Below are positions 16,130-28,468 of a stretch of 64,000 bases of DNA, one piece after another. The notes below the pieces were generated by a model. It saw only the letters and a program-made list of their open reading frames with translations. It had not been told where the DNA came from and ran no database searches. The position numbers and the translations under genes were made by a program. How positions within the stretch are numbered: position 1 is the stretch's first letter; each line of letters starts with the position of its first letter. The DNA is from Doris montereyensis (taxonomy: Eukaryota; Mollusca; Gastropoda; Nudibranchia; Dorididae), in the NCBI GenBank assembly GCA_037039925.1, contig JAXRKP010000860.1, forward strand, positions 85,001 through 149,000, written 5' to 3'.

Positions 16130-17105
16130 AGGCGTTTAGCGCACAAAATTATCTGCCCTTGTTTCAGAAACATATTTGTGGTAACTCTTTTGTGTGGAGC
16201 CTGAAGCCCTTATTTAATTATAGTAAAATACGAGGGCAGTGAGTACCCCCACGTCATTATTCTTTCTTTATCATTTCCCATTCTACATTTCGGTGTATGG
16301 GTTTAGATGCCCGAGATGATCTTTCTCCAGGATGCCCTGTCCTGGTATTATTTGTTTCCTTCAAAAAAGTAAAATTTCTATGCTTCAATGCCTCTTTTAT
16401 ATCTTCTTCCCACTTTCTCCGAAGTCTGCCTTTTGATGTTTTACCTTCGGCTTTAGCACTGTATACTGGTTTAGCTATTCTATTGTCATTCATTCTGTTT
16501 ACATTATTCATAAATAATAATGTTATTACAAAAGCAGTATAACTACTGCTACCATTTCTACTCTTGTTAATAATCATTCTAATACTGTAAACAATAATGC
16601 TAACATTTGTGGTGATGATTATTATTAATAATAAGAAGGAGAAGGAACAGGATGACCACTGGTAATGATAATAACAAAAACTAGATCTAGAATTAGAAAT
16701 GATAGAGTAGTAGTACATAACATTCTAGGTCTTCATATTTTTATAACTTATTGACTGGCGCTTAACAAGATTAATATATTATCTATTTTCTTTGTTTGCA
16801 CTGAGTCACATTGATGCACAGTCTCACATTCTATGTGAAAGTATTACATGTATAGGATTTCGCATTGAGGAAATGCAGTGACGCAAAAGTGTTACCACGG
16901 CCAATTACGTGAGGTCTAATCGGGAAATACCTGAAACGAGCTAAATGCCCCTGTAGTTTTACATTTTGAACCATATTCATAAAATGTAATTTAGTATATT
17001 TGTGAAGTCTCTTTTCAATTCTCAAATTCTCTAACAAATTATTAAATGTCACAATCTTACGACAAGTTCAAATTTAATCTTTTTTTTTTCGTGTTCTTTT
17101 TTTTT
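16130..17105. repeat. Interspersed repeat, copy 1 (split by LINE copy 3)
   Basis: 16130-16262 and 16502-17105 are the reverse complement of 33060 down to 32385, with indels. Shared words include TTATCTGCCCTTGTTTCAGA and ATAATATATTATCTATTTTC. The 240-bp LINE fragment is present here and absent from the other copy. No open frame of interest; possibly a non-autonomous DNA transposon. Confidence 0.7.
16263..16501 (-). mobile_element. RTE-like LINE copy 3 (3' fragment, 5'-truncated)
   Basis: It matches the 3' end of copy 1 (2795-3020), including RIAKPVYSAKAEGK, KGRLRRKWEEDIKEALKHRN and the GERSSRASKPIH region. It is flanked by the direct repeat CATTATTC (16255-16262 and 16502-16509), an apparent target-site duplication. 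It is inserted in an older repeat whose empty copy is at 32.4-33.06 kb. Confidence 0.85.
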
Positions 17106-17814
17106 TTAACTCGTTCATTGGACAGAAGAACATCTACATCCAGAACTAGAATCTAATTTAAATAAATCAAGACACGGGAGATATAACATATTTATTTACA
17201 AGGGTGATATAAAAATCTCAATTATTAATTAGATTCTATAGCAACACAAGACAGTCAGACTTGAGCAACCTAGACTTCTAAAGTTTGAAACGGTGAAAAT
17301 ACAAGAACGAATAAATAGATCTAGCGCTCTGCTGTCCCAGCTGGCACTGGCAAGAATAAGTCGTGAAATAACACGCATAGGATGTTGAAGATGCCATAGC
17401 AACTATTTTCCCACAATTTTATGATATATATCTAAATAAATATAGTCATATATGTTGATTCACAAGTTTGGATAGATAACGTTCAAATGTTTAAGTCAGC
17501 GCGTACGTCTTCTGCTGTCACTATACAATGAATAGCACTAATAAAAAACAGCCACGCAAAAAAGTTACCACAGATCTGGGAGATCACGCAATGCATCATG
17601 GGACAGATTCATAGTAGGAGATTAACGCCTCAATTACCCTTAAATCACCACAATGGTGGACGGAGTAAATTTCAATTAAACAAAAGTTTACCTGTCCGCG
17701 TTCTTACTATCTATAAAATGCCCTTCATAACACGACATGAATGTGTGTTCAGCCGTCATATCTTCTTTTCTTTGTCTTTCTTTCAGGCATAAAAACCTTG
17801 TTAACGAAACTCCT
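17106..17814. other. Non-coding stretch with a repeat fragment
   Basis: 17560-17670 shares AGTTACCACAGATCTGGGA-type words with 33.0 kb, and CACAATGGTGGACGGAGTAA with family E ends. No gene is seen. Confidence 0.3.
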
Positions 17815-17970
17815 TTTTTCAAGGAGCATAGTAAGCTTGATTGGTAGTATAGTTTCTTTTCATAGTGAAGCGATGGGTACCGATGCGGCAGTCACATGTT
17901 CAATCCCCATGGTGTCCAAAGATTTTTTCCGGTCTTTTCCTTCCTGTAAATTTTCTCATTTTTGTTCCTA
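17815..17970 (+). repeat. SINE family A copy
   Basis: It has AGTAAGCTTGATTGGTAG, GCGATGGGTACCGATGC and TGTTCAATCCCCATGGTG, in the same order as the 15.2-kb copy. Confidence 0.6.
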
Positions 17971-17971
17971 A

Positions 17972-18150
17972 CGCAGGTTTTTATTCCCAAGCTACTGCTT
18001 GTACCCATTTGCACCTGGGTCGAGTGGGGAAAATGCATGTTAAGTGTGTTTCCCAGGGAACACAACGTCGAGCTTGGGTTTGCCAGGATTCAATCCCAGA
18101 CCTTATGACCCAAAATCCAGCAGCCTAACCACTCGGCCACCGACACTACA
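17972..18150 (-). repeat. tRNA-derived SINE family B copy
   Basis: The reverse complement starts GTGTCGGTGGCCGAGTGGTT, with B-box-like GGGATTGAATCCTGG, resembling a Ser/Leu-type tRNA head. The body includes CACCTGGGTCGAG (as CTCGACCCAGGTG). Confidence 0.62.
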
Positions 18151-18254
18151 ATACTGGTATTGATTTTGTTGTCTTTGTACAAAATGTTTCACCTATTTTG
18201 AAAACAGATAAAACTACTGAAGATTTGTCGAAATAAAATCGCAAAGCTGTTGTT

Positions 18255-18600
18255 TTCCTTCATAACACCTTTATATTTGTAAAAGCACATACACACAAAC
18301 AAACACATGCAATGCAGTGATCTGAGAGTGAATTCAAAAGGAACCAGTGAGATGAAAGAAGAGTGAAAAGAAAGAAGCAGGACCTACCAGTAGCAACCAC
18401 CATCTGCAACCGACAATAGCAACCACTACCGTACATGATTTGTTTGTTTGTTTGTTTCATTGAAATTTACCATTTGCGGTGATCTCAGGGTGGTGTTAAG
18501 AGAGGAAACAGCAAGATGAACAATAAGCGAAAGAGTGAAAGGACAGAAGTAGGACCTACCAGCAACGCCCATCATCTGCCCACAACATACGTTCGTGAAG
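18255..18600 (-). repeat. Two family E copies in tandem, minus strand
   Basis: Each reads, on the minus strand, GCTGGTAGGTCCTACTTCTG or a close variant, then a T/C-rich stretch, CTGTTTCCTCTCTTAACAC-type sequence and GATCACCGCAAATGGTAAAT with a TTTCAATGAAACAAACAAAC tail. Confidence 0.5.
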
Positions 18601-19499
18601 TGTGAAGAAGCAAGAAACAAACAAACACTCTTGATACATGTAAAAATTTATTGTAGAAAATACAAATGAATAAAGGGACAGACAAGCAAAATAAGGCTAC
18701 ACATAATAATAATAATAATAAAAATAATATTTAACAACACAATTTAATAAGCCATTAAGTTTCGGTGATAAAGGTTGAAAATAAATTAACCTCAAAATAA
18801 AAGGTGTTTTTTTTGCACAGTTTATCCATATGAAAATTAAATAAAACATATTGTATCAGTACAATCTGTTTATCTCTATTTATATGATGAACAACAAAAT
18901 AAATGAAAATGTTGACAGCATTGCACAAAGATAAACAGAATTATTCTTCTCCATGAAATTAGAAAATGCAACTCAAAGAGCAATGACAATGACAACGGTT
19001 ATGAAAAGTTTAAGTAACTTGTAATGACAATATAATAATAATATATTAAATTATTATTAATGAATATCAATATGTATAGCATGATTAAAAATTAATTGAA
19101 AAAGGTATACAACACCTCAAGGCAACTGGCGGCCCTCACCCAAAAAGGGGAATAATTAATACCAGATCTGATCCTAGTGCGTTCAAACACCTTCAGCACA
19201 TGGCGTAGGTGCAGTTATAAGATAAGCATAAAGGAATGCTCCTCCCACCCCCCTTCGCAGACATGCAACACAATACACAATAGCATAAACTAGTACGACA
19301 TATGTAAACCATGTTTACATGAAAGTAAAACTGAAGGATCCTTGATAATAAAAAAAACAACAGTTATTTTTAGAATAGACTCGACAGCTTATGCAACAGT
19401 TTTTTTTCCCCGCTCAATTCATACATTGACACAATGACTTGTAAGCGACACACTCCTGAATTTGAATATTTTATTTGGATTTGATGTACTCACATCCAC

Positions 19500-19740
19500 A
19501 AGTAAGGTGATCTCAAGGTTTTTGGTGGGATTTTTAATTTTGCTCAGACTGCCTCGTAAACAGCCAAGGGATCTTTAACGTGCAGAGGGACAATGGGACA
19601 AGACGTCGATCCACCTACCCAAATCAGGGGTTAGATGTTACTCGAAAAAAAAAAAACTTTTTGAGAAAGTTTTTCAACCATTGGCGGGGCTTGAATCCAC
19701 AATGTTTGGGTTGACAGGCCGACACCGTGTCTATGATCCA
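19500..19740 (-). repeat. SINE family C copy
   Basis: The reverse complement has GGTGTCGGCCTGTCAACC, a GGATTCAAGCCCCGCCAATG B-box zone, GGTGGATCGACGTCTTGTCC and GTTAAAGATCCCTTGGCTG. Confidence 0.58.
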
Positions 19741-20875
19741 CACACAAATACACACACACACAGTCTATCAACATTATTAACAAATTTAGCCGGATAGAAA
19801 AATTGTTTGAAAAGGTTAAAAAATGTTAACTGCTGAAAAACAAATAAAAAAACAAACAAAAAAAACAAGAGTTTGATCTACTACTACAGGGGGGGGGGGG
19901 GGGTAAATCCATGTGGTGATGAAAATATATATTACATGTATCACAATGGACACAGCAAAATAGGATCCACATATAAATGTATATAAAATGCATAATAACA
20001 ATAATAATAATACGAACAAGTGTTAAAGAAAATTCACACAAATTGGGAGTATAAAGTTTAGCATGAAAACATGAAAAGTAATGATAATTTAATAGTGCTG
20101 CTAGAACAATACAAAAAACACTCCAAAAAAATAGGAAACAAGTTGAAAAATGTAATGAAAATTTTCCATAATCTGTCAGTGGCTATTCCACATCTACCAA
20201 TAGTTAGTACAGCAACAGAAGAAACAACACCGGAACTCATCATAAGCACACATTCAGAACTCCTATTCTGAAAATGAATTATAAAAGTTGTTTTGTTTTT
20301 TTTGTACTGCAACCCAGTCCCAACCCATAAAAGATCTTGTCATTTATGTCAAACTGATGCAAGTATTGGAACCTATAAATGCAAAATCCAATCTTATTCT
20401 TATTTCATATTCCCCTATTTTGAACATTTTTTTCTTTTCTCGCACTCTATTTTTGATTCCTGAAGACGAAGTTAAAAAGGTATGGTATGCAATTGAACAT
20501 GCAACCATTAATGCATATATTTATACAGATAAGCCTATATATGTACAAATAAGAAAGAAATAAAATCTTATGAATATGAAGCATGCAAACAGCGATGGCA
20601 TTGTGTTTTATGCGCCTGCTTTTGTCTCTTTTGTTTTCTCTCACTCCGATACTCAATATTTAATATTTTCCCCATGGTCACAAGGTCAAGTGAGCCATGG
20701 CTAATTTAATTAATTTACTAGTACAATTTTAAGCTTTTATACGCTCACAACATCCTGATGCATAAATACATCAGTTGCATTGCAGGAACGATTTTGCAAT
20801 AATTTTCTATTTGTAGGAAAAAGTAGACTAGATTTGTAAAAAGTTGTTGCACTGGATCAGAACAGAATAGTATTA

Positions 20876-21677
20876 CAGTCGTCTCTGGTTAATCACAACA
20901 CGACAGAGCAGCAAAATTGTTGCGATCATCCACAGTTGCCATAAACCCGGATTTTGCCTTGGACCCAGTAATCCTGGGTCATTAGGAATTTTACTACTTG
21001 ACAATAATGTGACAATCAATGTTGTACTTCTCGGATAAAGCAAAAACAAAATGGCAAAGGAGATTGCAAAAAAATCAAATCACGCTAACCATTGGGTGTA
21101 TGACCATGTGTGAGCCAATGTGATTCATTAAAATCACCCACGCAACTGATATGCCGCATCCTCTTCGCTGATCTATGTCAAAGGTTACAGACATCAAAAA
21201 TTTCACTGACACAAGATTATAGCCACCCTTGCTTTTGTTAAATTTGTCCTCACTAGCAAAAAAGCTGAAACTCGTTTGATTGTGTAATCAAAGCGATCCA
21301 ATAGCCAGCTGCTAATAGTCAACAAGCCATGACGATGTCTCCGGTGACTGCTTGTGCTGAGCTGTCTGAAATGTGTCTATGCATTGCAAGGCTGATTGTG
21401 CCTTTTACTGTCTGCTAGATCCAAAATCAGTGTAACGCTAAGTATCATTACTGTTGTTAGATAATAGCAGAGAGACATGCAATTATCGTTTAGCAAGGTG
21501 TGAAATTAGAAAAAGCCGACCAAAAATCTGAGGCAAGGTGTCACCAGGGTTTCGATAATCCGAAGCGAGTTGTGACTAACCAGTGACTTTTATATAGAAT
21601 TAATTCTGCTTGTTGGGGAAAATTGCGATTAAGCAGAAATAGTGATTAACCGAGCTACGATAAGCCAGAGTCGCCTG
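20876..21677. mobile_element. Pogo/Tigger-like MITE 2
   Basis: The left end is CAGTCGTCTCTGGTTAATCA and the right end, inverted, is CAGGCGACTCTGGCTTATC. TA flanks both sides (20874-20875, 21678-21679). It is 802 bp with no coding frame. The ends resemble those of MITE 1 in their CAGT(c/a)GTC-CTGG pattern, so the two may share a transposase source. Confidence 0.68.
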
Positions 21678-21839
21678 TACTACAAACAAGAAATATTGAA
21701 AGTAAACGACCATCTTTGCTGAAAGAAATCTAGAAATCATATTGTTGTAAAGAAACTCCTGATGAAAGAATGAAGAAATAAATAAACATTGTTTTGTGCA
21801 TCAAGAAAAGCTGTAGTTGCTTTTACTGAACTGTGATAG

Positions 21840-22155
21840 TATTGGTAACACTAACAGGGCAGTAAAGTAAAGTTCCTTCAAGGCTGTCATGGCCCATAGA
21901 GCTTGAGCTCATCCCGGTTTCAATAGCATGAAGCAGAACAGGTGATAATAATCACCTCCTGGACATGACGCTAGCCTGATGCTCGTTTTTATTCCCAAGC
22001 TAGTCCTTGTGCCCATTTGCGCCTGGGTCCAGTAGGGAAAAATGCCTGTTATGTGTCTTTCCCAAGGAACACAATGTCAGGCCTTGCTTTGCTGGATTTG
22101 AACTCATGATCCCCAGTCTGGCACCCTAACCACCAGGCCACTGACGCCACAACAG
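21840..22155 (-). repeat. SINE family B copy, long form
   Basis: The reverse complement has GGCGTCAGTGGCCTGGTGGT and a B box near ATGAGTTCAAATCC. The body continues to a tail TGACAGCCTTGAAGGAACTT, also seen at 35.8 kb. Confidence 0.62.
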
Positions 22156-23299
22156 GGTAAGTAGGTCTCAAAAATTAAAATTGAATACGCCAAATTGCCA
22201 TTGCAAATTGGAGAGTCTATGAAAGTAGACTGAGAAAAGCGTCTCACTCAGATGGAAATTTCAATTCTAAATACAACCAACGAATGGATTTTCAAAGATC
22301 ACAAGAATTAAATGAATTTTTTTTTTAAACCGGACAGATTTTAGACATAAAATGTGGGAATTTTTTAATTGTTCTTTTATTACAGTTATGGACATAATAT
22401 AATTGAGCAAAATTATGACAATTTCTATTATTTGATACAGCGTATACAATCTTTTGATAAAATTTAATAAAAATACACAGTACAATACAAAAAGATACAA
22501 ATAGAAATTATATTGTGACTCCGTGGTAAGACTTCATCTTGATTCTGAGCCTTTGTAATGAATAATACAAACTGAGGGAAAAAAGTAAAACTGGAATAGC
22601 CTTGAGCAACCCTCCTGATCTTTAAGGGAGGTAACTCACAAAAAGAAACAACATGACAAAATCATCAGCCCAACTCCAAGAGCGTTGACTATAGCAGTAT
22701 AATACATTATAATTATATTATATCTATATCATATGGACAGTGCGTACATAGAAAGAAGGGCAGATAAAAAGACAGATTAAAATAAGTTTAAACCAATTCA
22801 ACCTGGAAGAAAATAATTAAATAAATCTTCCGCTAATACATGTTCACTCCCACCTGAGGGATTGTTGTTGGTGCAAAGATCTAAATGCAATCTGGTGGAT
22901 CTATCTCAGCACAAAGAAAGAAAGTCAGAAATTAAACTTTTAGGTGGGGAAAAAAAGAGGAACAGAATGATTTATTGATTTTTGTATATTGATAGCATCT
23001 TGTATAAAAGATAATGTATATATAAAATTTTCTTTTTTTTTCTTTCTTGTCTTATCGACTTTGTAGATATTCCTAGGAATGTTACTGACTGTCTAATGCT
23101 CTGATATTTTCATGTCAAAGCATTTGACCAAAAAGAAAAAGAAAAAATTGCCTAAAATAATTGCAAATGATTATCATGACAGCAAAATTAAAAATAACTG
23201 TTAAATAACATCGCTCATCTACAAAGATGCTGAAAAGCTTTTTAAAAATGTAAATTTACATCAACACTAATCACATTACATCTCAAACAATTATTTCTC

Positions 23300-23324
23300 T
23301 CTGAGTCTCTGTCTGTTTCTCTCC

Positions 23325-23386
<62 letters not shown>

Positions 23387-23387
23387 T
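23300..23387. repeat. (CT)n then (CA)n compound microsatellite
   Basis: CTCTCTGT-type repeats from 23300 change to pure CT and then to CA at about 23368-23385. Confidence 0.85.
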
Positions 23388-24250
23388 ACGTCAGGGTATT
23401 TTTAAAAATCACAACTCTAAAACTTTAAAACAAATTTCTCCTCAAAAAAACATATTCATGGAGTAACAAAGAGTTCAAGTTCAATCAATGAGAACAGAAA
23501 ACTTAAAATAGCTGAGAAGGTAGTTACACGCTCACTAGAGTGGCCACGGGGTAAGAACATCCCTCAAAGATGACTTGACATATGGTACACGTACAACGAT
23601 TTCTGTATAAGTCGACATGCTGAATTCATTTATAAAAAAGAGATGAAAGGAAGCCAGTAAAAAAAAAAAGAGCAAAAAGAAAAATTTGGGAATAAAGAAT
23701 AAAAATAACCAGTTTGGACATAAAACCGCTTGAGGATGACAGCGATATTCTGAATTAAATAAAAATGAAGGGAGATTAAACTGCATATCATTCTAACCAC
23801 CAAACATTTGATTTCATAAGTGAAAAAAAACATTTTAAGAATGTGATAGGCCTTTTCCATCTTCATATCCGAGGCAAATCAGTAATGCATTTTGCGATGT
23901 AATTGCCATTAAATTTCTTTTTAAATAATATTTTAAAAAACTTCTTGATCACTAAAGCAGACAACAAGAATGAAACATCATTGTCAAGAGCGAAAAAAAA
24001 TCTCAAAATTTCAAATGAGCATTCATGATGATTTTCGCTATAATGTGAACAAATAGTGGGAAGAGAGGAGAGAGAGACATGCGTTATGACTATTATGAGG
24101 TGAAAGTGATTAACCGCTGTGAGTTTATAGTAAAAAATTCTGACTCCTTCCGTAGCAAAGAAGTCAGGAAATGCTTGTTAAAAGGGTACTCGTAGCAGCA
24201 CACACATGGGTACGTGCCTGTGATTGACATCTTTGCGCTTGTCTGTGGTT

Positions 24251-24286
24251 TTAGACCTGCTGGGCACCTGGGATCTTGGCCAAGAC
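24251..24286 (-). CDS. FLOT2: FLOT2 terminal coding exon 9
   Basis: After acceptor TTCCCAG the phase-0 frame is VLAKIPGAQQV and then TAA. This matches the end of flotillin-2 (human ends in ...GVQV) and follows directly from VDLSK. It is separated from exon 8 by a 1.58-kb intron filled mainly by a minisatellite. The phase of this exon is the evidence that exon 8 has lost a base. Confidence 0.82.
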   Translation of the reverse strand, partial: VLAKIPGAQQV

Positions 24287-26520
24287 CTGGGAACAGACAA
24301 GCACAAACGTAACATCCACGCTTAACATTTCTAGATATTTCAACACTAAGTAGGCTATACTGATACAAAGGAGCTGTACAGTGGAGTGAAGTCAAATGTG
24401 AAAAACGACAATAAATAACATCTTCACCAATAACACAGAACAGACACGTGACATTTTGGGTATAACCCTTCATCAGACAACAAACAAGAAATATATAGAA
24501 TCTAAATCTAAACACTAATTGAGGCATCATACAGTACGACACAGAAGATAACAAAATATTCAGATCTAGTAGCAATATAAAAAAGACAAATTATTTAAAC
24601 AACAAAGAGATGTGGCAACATGAACTATCTAAATAGCCGTAAATAAAACAAAGAAGCCACAGTGAAGTGAAGTCAAGATATTTCTGATTTGCTGTCGGAC
24701 GAAGGGTTATACTCAAAATGTCACATGTTCTGTCTTTAGTGTGGAGTTGCATTTATTGTTATATTTCACATAGGCTATACTGGTAATTACTTTTCACACC
24801 ACAACTCTGCCATTGCATCATCAAACTCTCCCATTGCCGTTAGACAGCTTTGAGGCTTACCTTTCTCCCACCATACCAATACCAAAGACATTAGAACAAT
24901 TGTTCTAGCATCTTTGCCATTTCTTTAAAACACCTAGCCCTGCTATTGCCTTTTGACGGCACAAGTCTTACTCTTTCACTAATTTACTTCACCCACCATA
25001 CCAGTATCAAAGATACTAGAACATTACCTTTTCACTGATTTACTTCTCCCAACATACCAGTATCAAAGATACTAGAACATTACCTTTTCACTGATTTACT
25101 TCTCCCAACATACCAGTACCAAAGATACTAAAACATTACCTTTTCACTGATTTACTTGTCCCAACATACCAGTACCAAAGATACTAGAACATTGCCTTTT
25201 CACTGATTTACTTATCCCACCATACCAGTACCAAAGATACTAGAACATTACAATTTCACTGATTTACTTATCCCACCATACAAGTACCAAAGATACTAAA
25301 ACATTACCTTTTCACTGATTTACTTGTCCCACCATACCAGTACCAAAGATACTAGAATATTACCTTTTCACTGATTTACTTGTCCCACCATACCAGTACC
25401 AAAGATACTAAAAACATTACCTTTTCACTGATTTACTTGTCCCACCATACCAGTACCAAAGATACTAGAACATTATCTTTTTAGTGATTTACTTCTCCCA
25501 CCATACCAGTACCAAAGATACTAAAACATTACCTTTTCACTGATTTACTTGTCCCACCATACCAATACCAAAGATACTAGAACATCACCTTTTCACTGAT
25601 TTACTTCACCCACCATACCAGTACCAAAGATACTAGAACATTACCTTTTCAATGATTTACTTGTCCCATCATATCAGTACCAAAGATACTAAAACATTGC
25701 CTTTTTCACTGATTTACTTCACCCACCATACCAGTACCAAAGATACTAAAACATTGCCTTTTTCACTGATTTACTTCACCCACCATACCAGTACCAATTG
25801 TTCTAGCATCTTTGCCATTACATTGAATCATCAAACCCTGCCACTGCCATTTGACAGCCCAAATCTTACCTTTGACAGGTCTCGCCAGTCAATGCCTGGA
25901 CAGCAGGAGGGAGCTGGCTGACCAAGCGGTTCACCTCTCCGTCACACAGTCGTAAGCCTATAAGGACAATCTCATCTGTTTTGGACAGTGGCGCGGGAAA
26001 CCTCTGCCTAATCTGAGGATCATTCATTACATATCATTGAAGAAAAAGCTTGAAATGCAGCCTTTACATTTTCACTTAAAAACAAAACAGAAAAAGCAAA
26101 TTCTTGTTCACAAAGAAGCAGACCTAACTAACTAATTAATTATCCAATTAAATATCTAAGTAACTCACTAACTAACTAACTCAACTAAATCAGTCGTTTT
26201 CCTGCCGTTCATACCTTTGGAAGGGTTTCCATGACCAGGCTCAACATGGCGGCTTCACCATACTGTTTGTAGGCAGCTGCCTTCAGTCTCATTCTCTCGG
26301 CTTCAGCTTTTCCGACGGCCTCAATAGCAGCAGCCTCAGATCCTCCCAACAAGCGGATTCTTTCAGAGTCGGCCTTAGCGTTCTCCACAGTCTGAGTTCT
26401 AAACGAAGAAGGGAATGGGTTTTTTAGTAAATATAAAAAGGTAAGAAAAGACCAAAGAAAACGCCCACAGCTGTCAGCTTGAATTTTGCTGTTAATGTGA
26501 AATAATAAATAATAATAATA

Positions 26521-26567
<47 letters not shown>

Positions 26568-28431
26568 GGCTACAGCTCTTATTATAATAATAATAGATCA
26601 TATAACAATTATAATAAGAGCCTTATACGCAAAACAGGCTCACAGCTCTTAACATTATCAGCCATTACGGGCAAAATACAATAATATATACATATACGCT
26701 GGCCACCATGCTGTTATACATCAACACATTTATATGATACAATAGAATGAAAAAAAGTCCATTTTTGTAGGAAGGTTAGTTTCAATAATACAATTCGCTT
26801 ACACCTACAGCTAGAACCTCACTGTCTGTCTTCATTGCATTAAATCCTTCAACTTCATCCTGTCCATCAAGTATGGTGGTTTCAAGGCAAACAAAGAGGA
26901 AAGAACAAGATGAAAGACGGATGCAAGGAAATAAGAAGAACCTACCCAACCTATAAAAATTCAACTTCCTCCCTTTCAGGCACTTTTTGATTGAGAAGAC
27001 TGAGAAATATCCAGCATTTTGGTACATCATTTTAAAAATTCATTGTAATTGTAGTATTTGAGGTGAATATATAATTTTTTTAAATAGCATTCTCTTTCGA
27101 AAAAAAAAAAAGAAGTTGCAAGTTTCCGCATGTAAATTTCCATTTATTCTGTGAAAAAAATTGTAAGAAGACAATAATATACTAAATGGGTAAAAAAATA
27201 TTTTTAAATTAAATTTTTTTAAAAGAGAATTATATAGATAATGGAGAAAATATTATTTAAACTGTTTCGGTAGTACATTTAGATTTAGGCATTGATCTAG
27301 TCTTTGGCTTCTTTTTGGATGGTCAAGCAATATAACCGTTAGTATCTGATGATTCAGAGTCAGATTTGCTTTTGAGAGCGAAATTATTGACTACTAGATT
27401 ACAAAAAGCTGTGTCTGTCAACTTTCAGCAAAAAGATTTACAGACCGATGAAAATTTTAAGCAGTGTTTTCAGAAAACAACAAAATCGACTACACATGTG
27501 AGAAATGCCAATACTGAAAGGTATCGGTAAGTAGGAGAAATAAAATAGGAAGGTTAATACCGACAGGTGTCAGGTTTAGCAACAAACGGCAAAGACACGA
27601 CTCAGTACGTATGGGTAATGACGGTGAGTGAGTTACTTTTTGCTCAATGGTCTTTCTCACAATTTCCTGCACGCATCCCAACTGCTGTGTTTGCCATGAG
27701 GCGAATTTATGATAGGGCCCAAGTAAGAAGGTGAAGCATCACATAAGTTATGTCCCTTTGTTCTGGAGATCCCATTGGACTGACATAAATATTTATCAGA
27801 TATAAACTGACTCCACTTTCAGCAGCATGGCAGTTAAACTACTGCGTAAGAATCTGAAAAGCAGGACATTGATATCAATAAGCACATTTGGTAGAACCAT
27901 TGACTACCACCCAGGAGGCCCAAGTTCGATTCTCAGTCCGGGTAAATTTTTTTACCCTCCCGTCGACTCGGCAGTGAAATGGGTAGCTTTTGTCTACTCA
28001 GACTCAGCCAAAGTAAAGGCGGCGGGGAAAGCAATGGCAATCTACCACACTGTGGCCGTGTGCCTAGAAATGCCAAGGACTCTACTCCTGATTACCCTAC
28101 GCTCTACTCTTGCTATGGGACATACTTCACGTTTTACTTTACTATAATACTATCCATCTTATATGTGAAAAGAGGCGAAATATGACAATAAGTGACAACT
28201 CAACTAATAAAGACAGAACAAACACGTGACGTTTCGGGTATAACCCTTCGTCAGACAACAAACGAGAAATATCTAGAATCTAGATCTAAAATCTAGAAAC
28301 GTCACGTGTTTGTTCTGTCTTTATTAGTGGAGTTGTCACTTATTGTCATATTTCGCCTTTGACTTCACTCCACTGTGGCTCCTTCGTATCATGTGAAAAG
28401 AGATCATTCACCAAATTAAAGAGTAATCTGT

Positions 28432-28468
<37 letters not shown>

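Larger units (their letters stand above)
18640..24250. other. Region 3' of FLOT2: UTR or intergenic
   Basis: Apart from SINE C (19.5-19.7 kb), MITE 2, SINE B (21.8-22.2 kb) and a CT/CA tract, nothing is recognised. Part next to 24251 must be the FLOT2 3' UTR. A minus-strand AATAAA (TTTATT on plus) near 22973 is one possible end, but such words are frequent here. Confidence 0.35.

Noticed and set aside
17972..18150. tRNA-Ser/Leu gene on the minus strand
   Set aside because: The head resembles such a tRNA, but the acceptor stem does not close and the same body follows in other copies.
24093..24575. 160-residue minus-strand frame
   Set aside because: It runs through the FLOT2 terminal exon in the wrong frame and through a foldback repeat. 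The 12-codon frame ending at 24251 is the real one.
24971..25796. CRISPR-like array of regular repeats
   Set aside because: The whole 56-bp unit is repeated with no unique spacers, and it lies in an intron of a eukaryotic gene. It is a minisatellite.
27490..27681. Small frame in FLOT2 intron 6
   Set aside because: There is no splice context matching flotillin and no recognisable domain.
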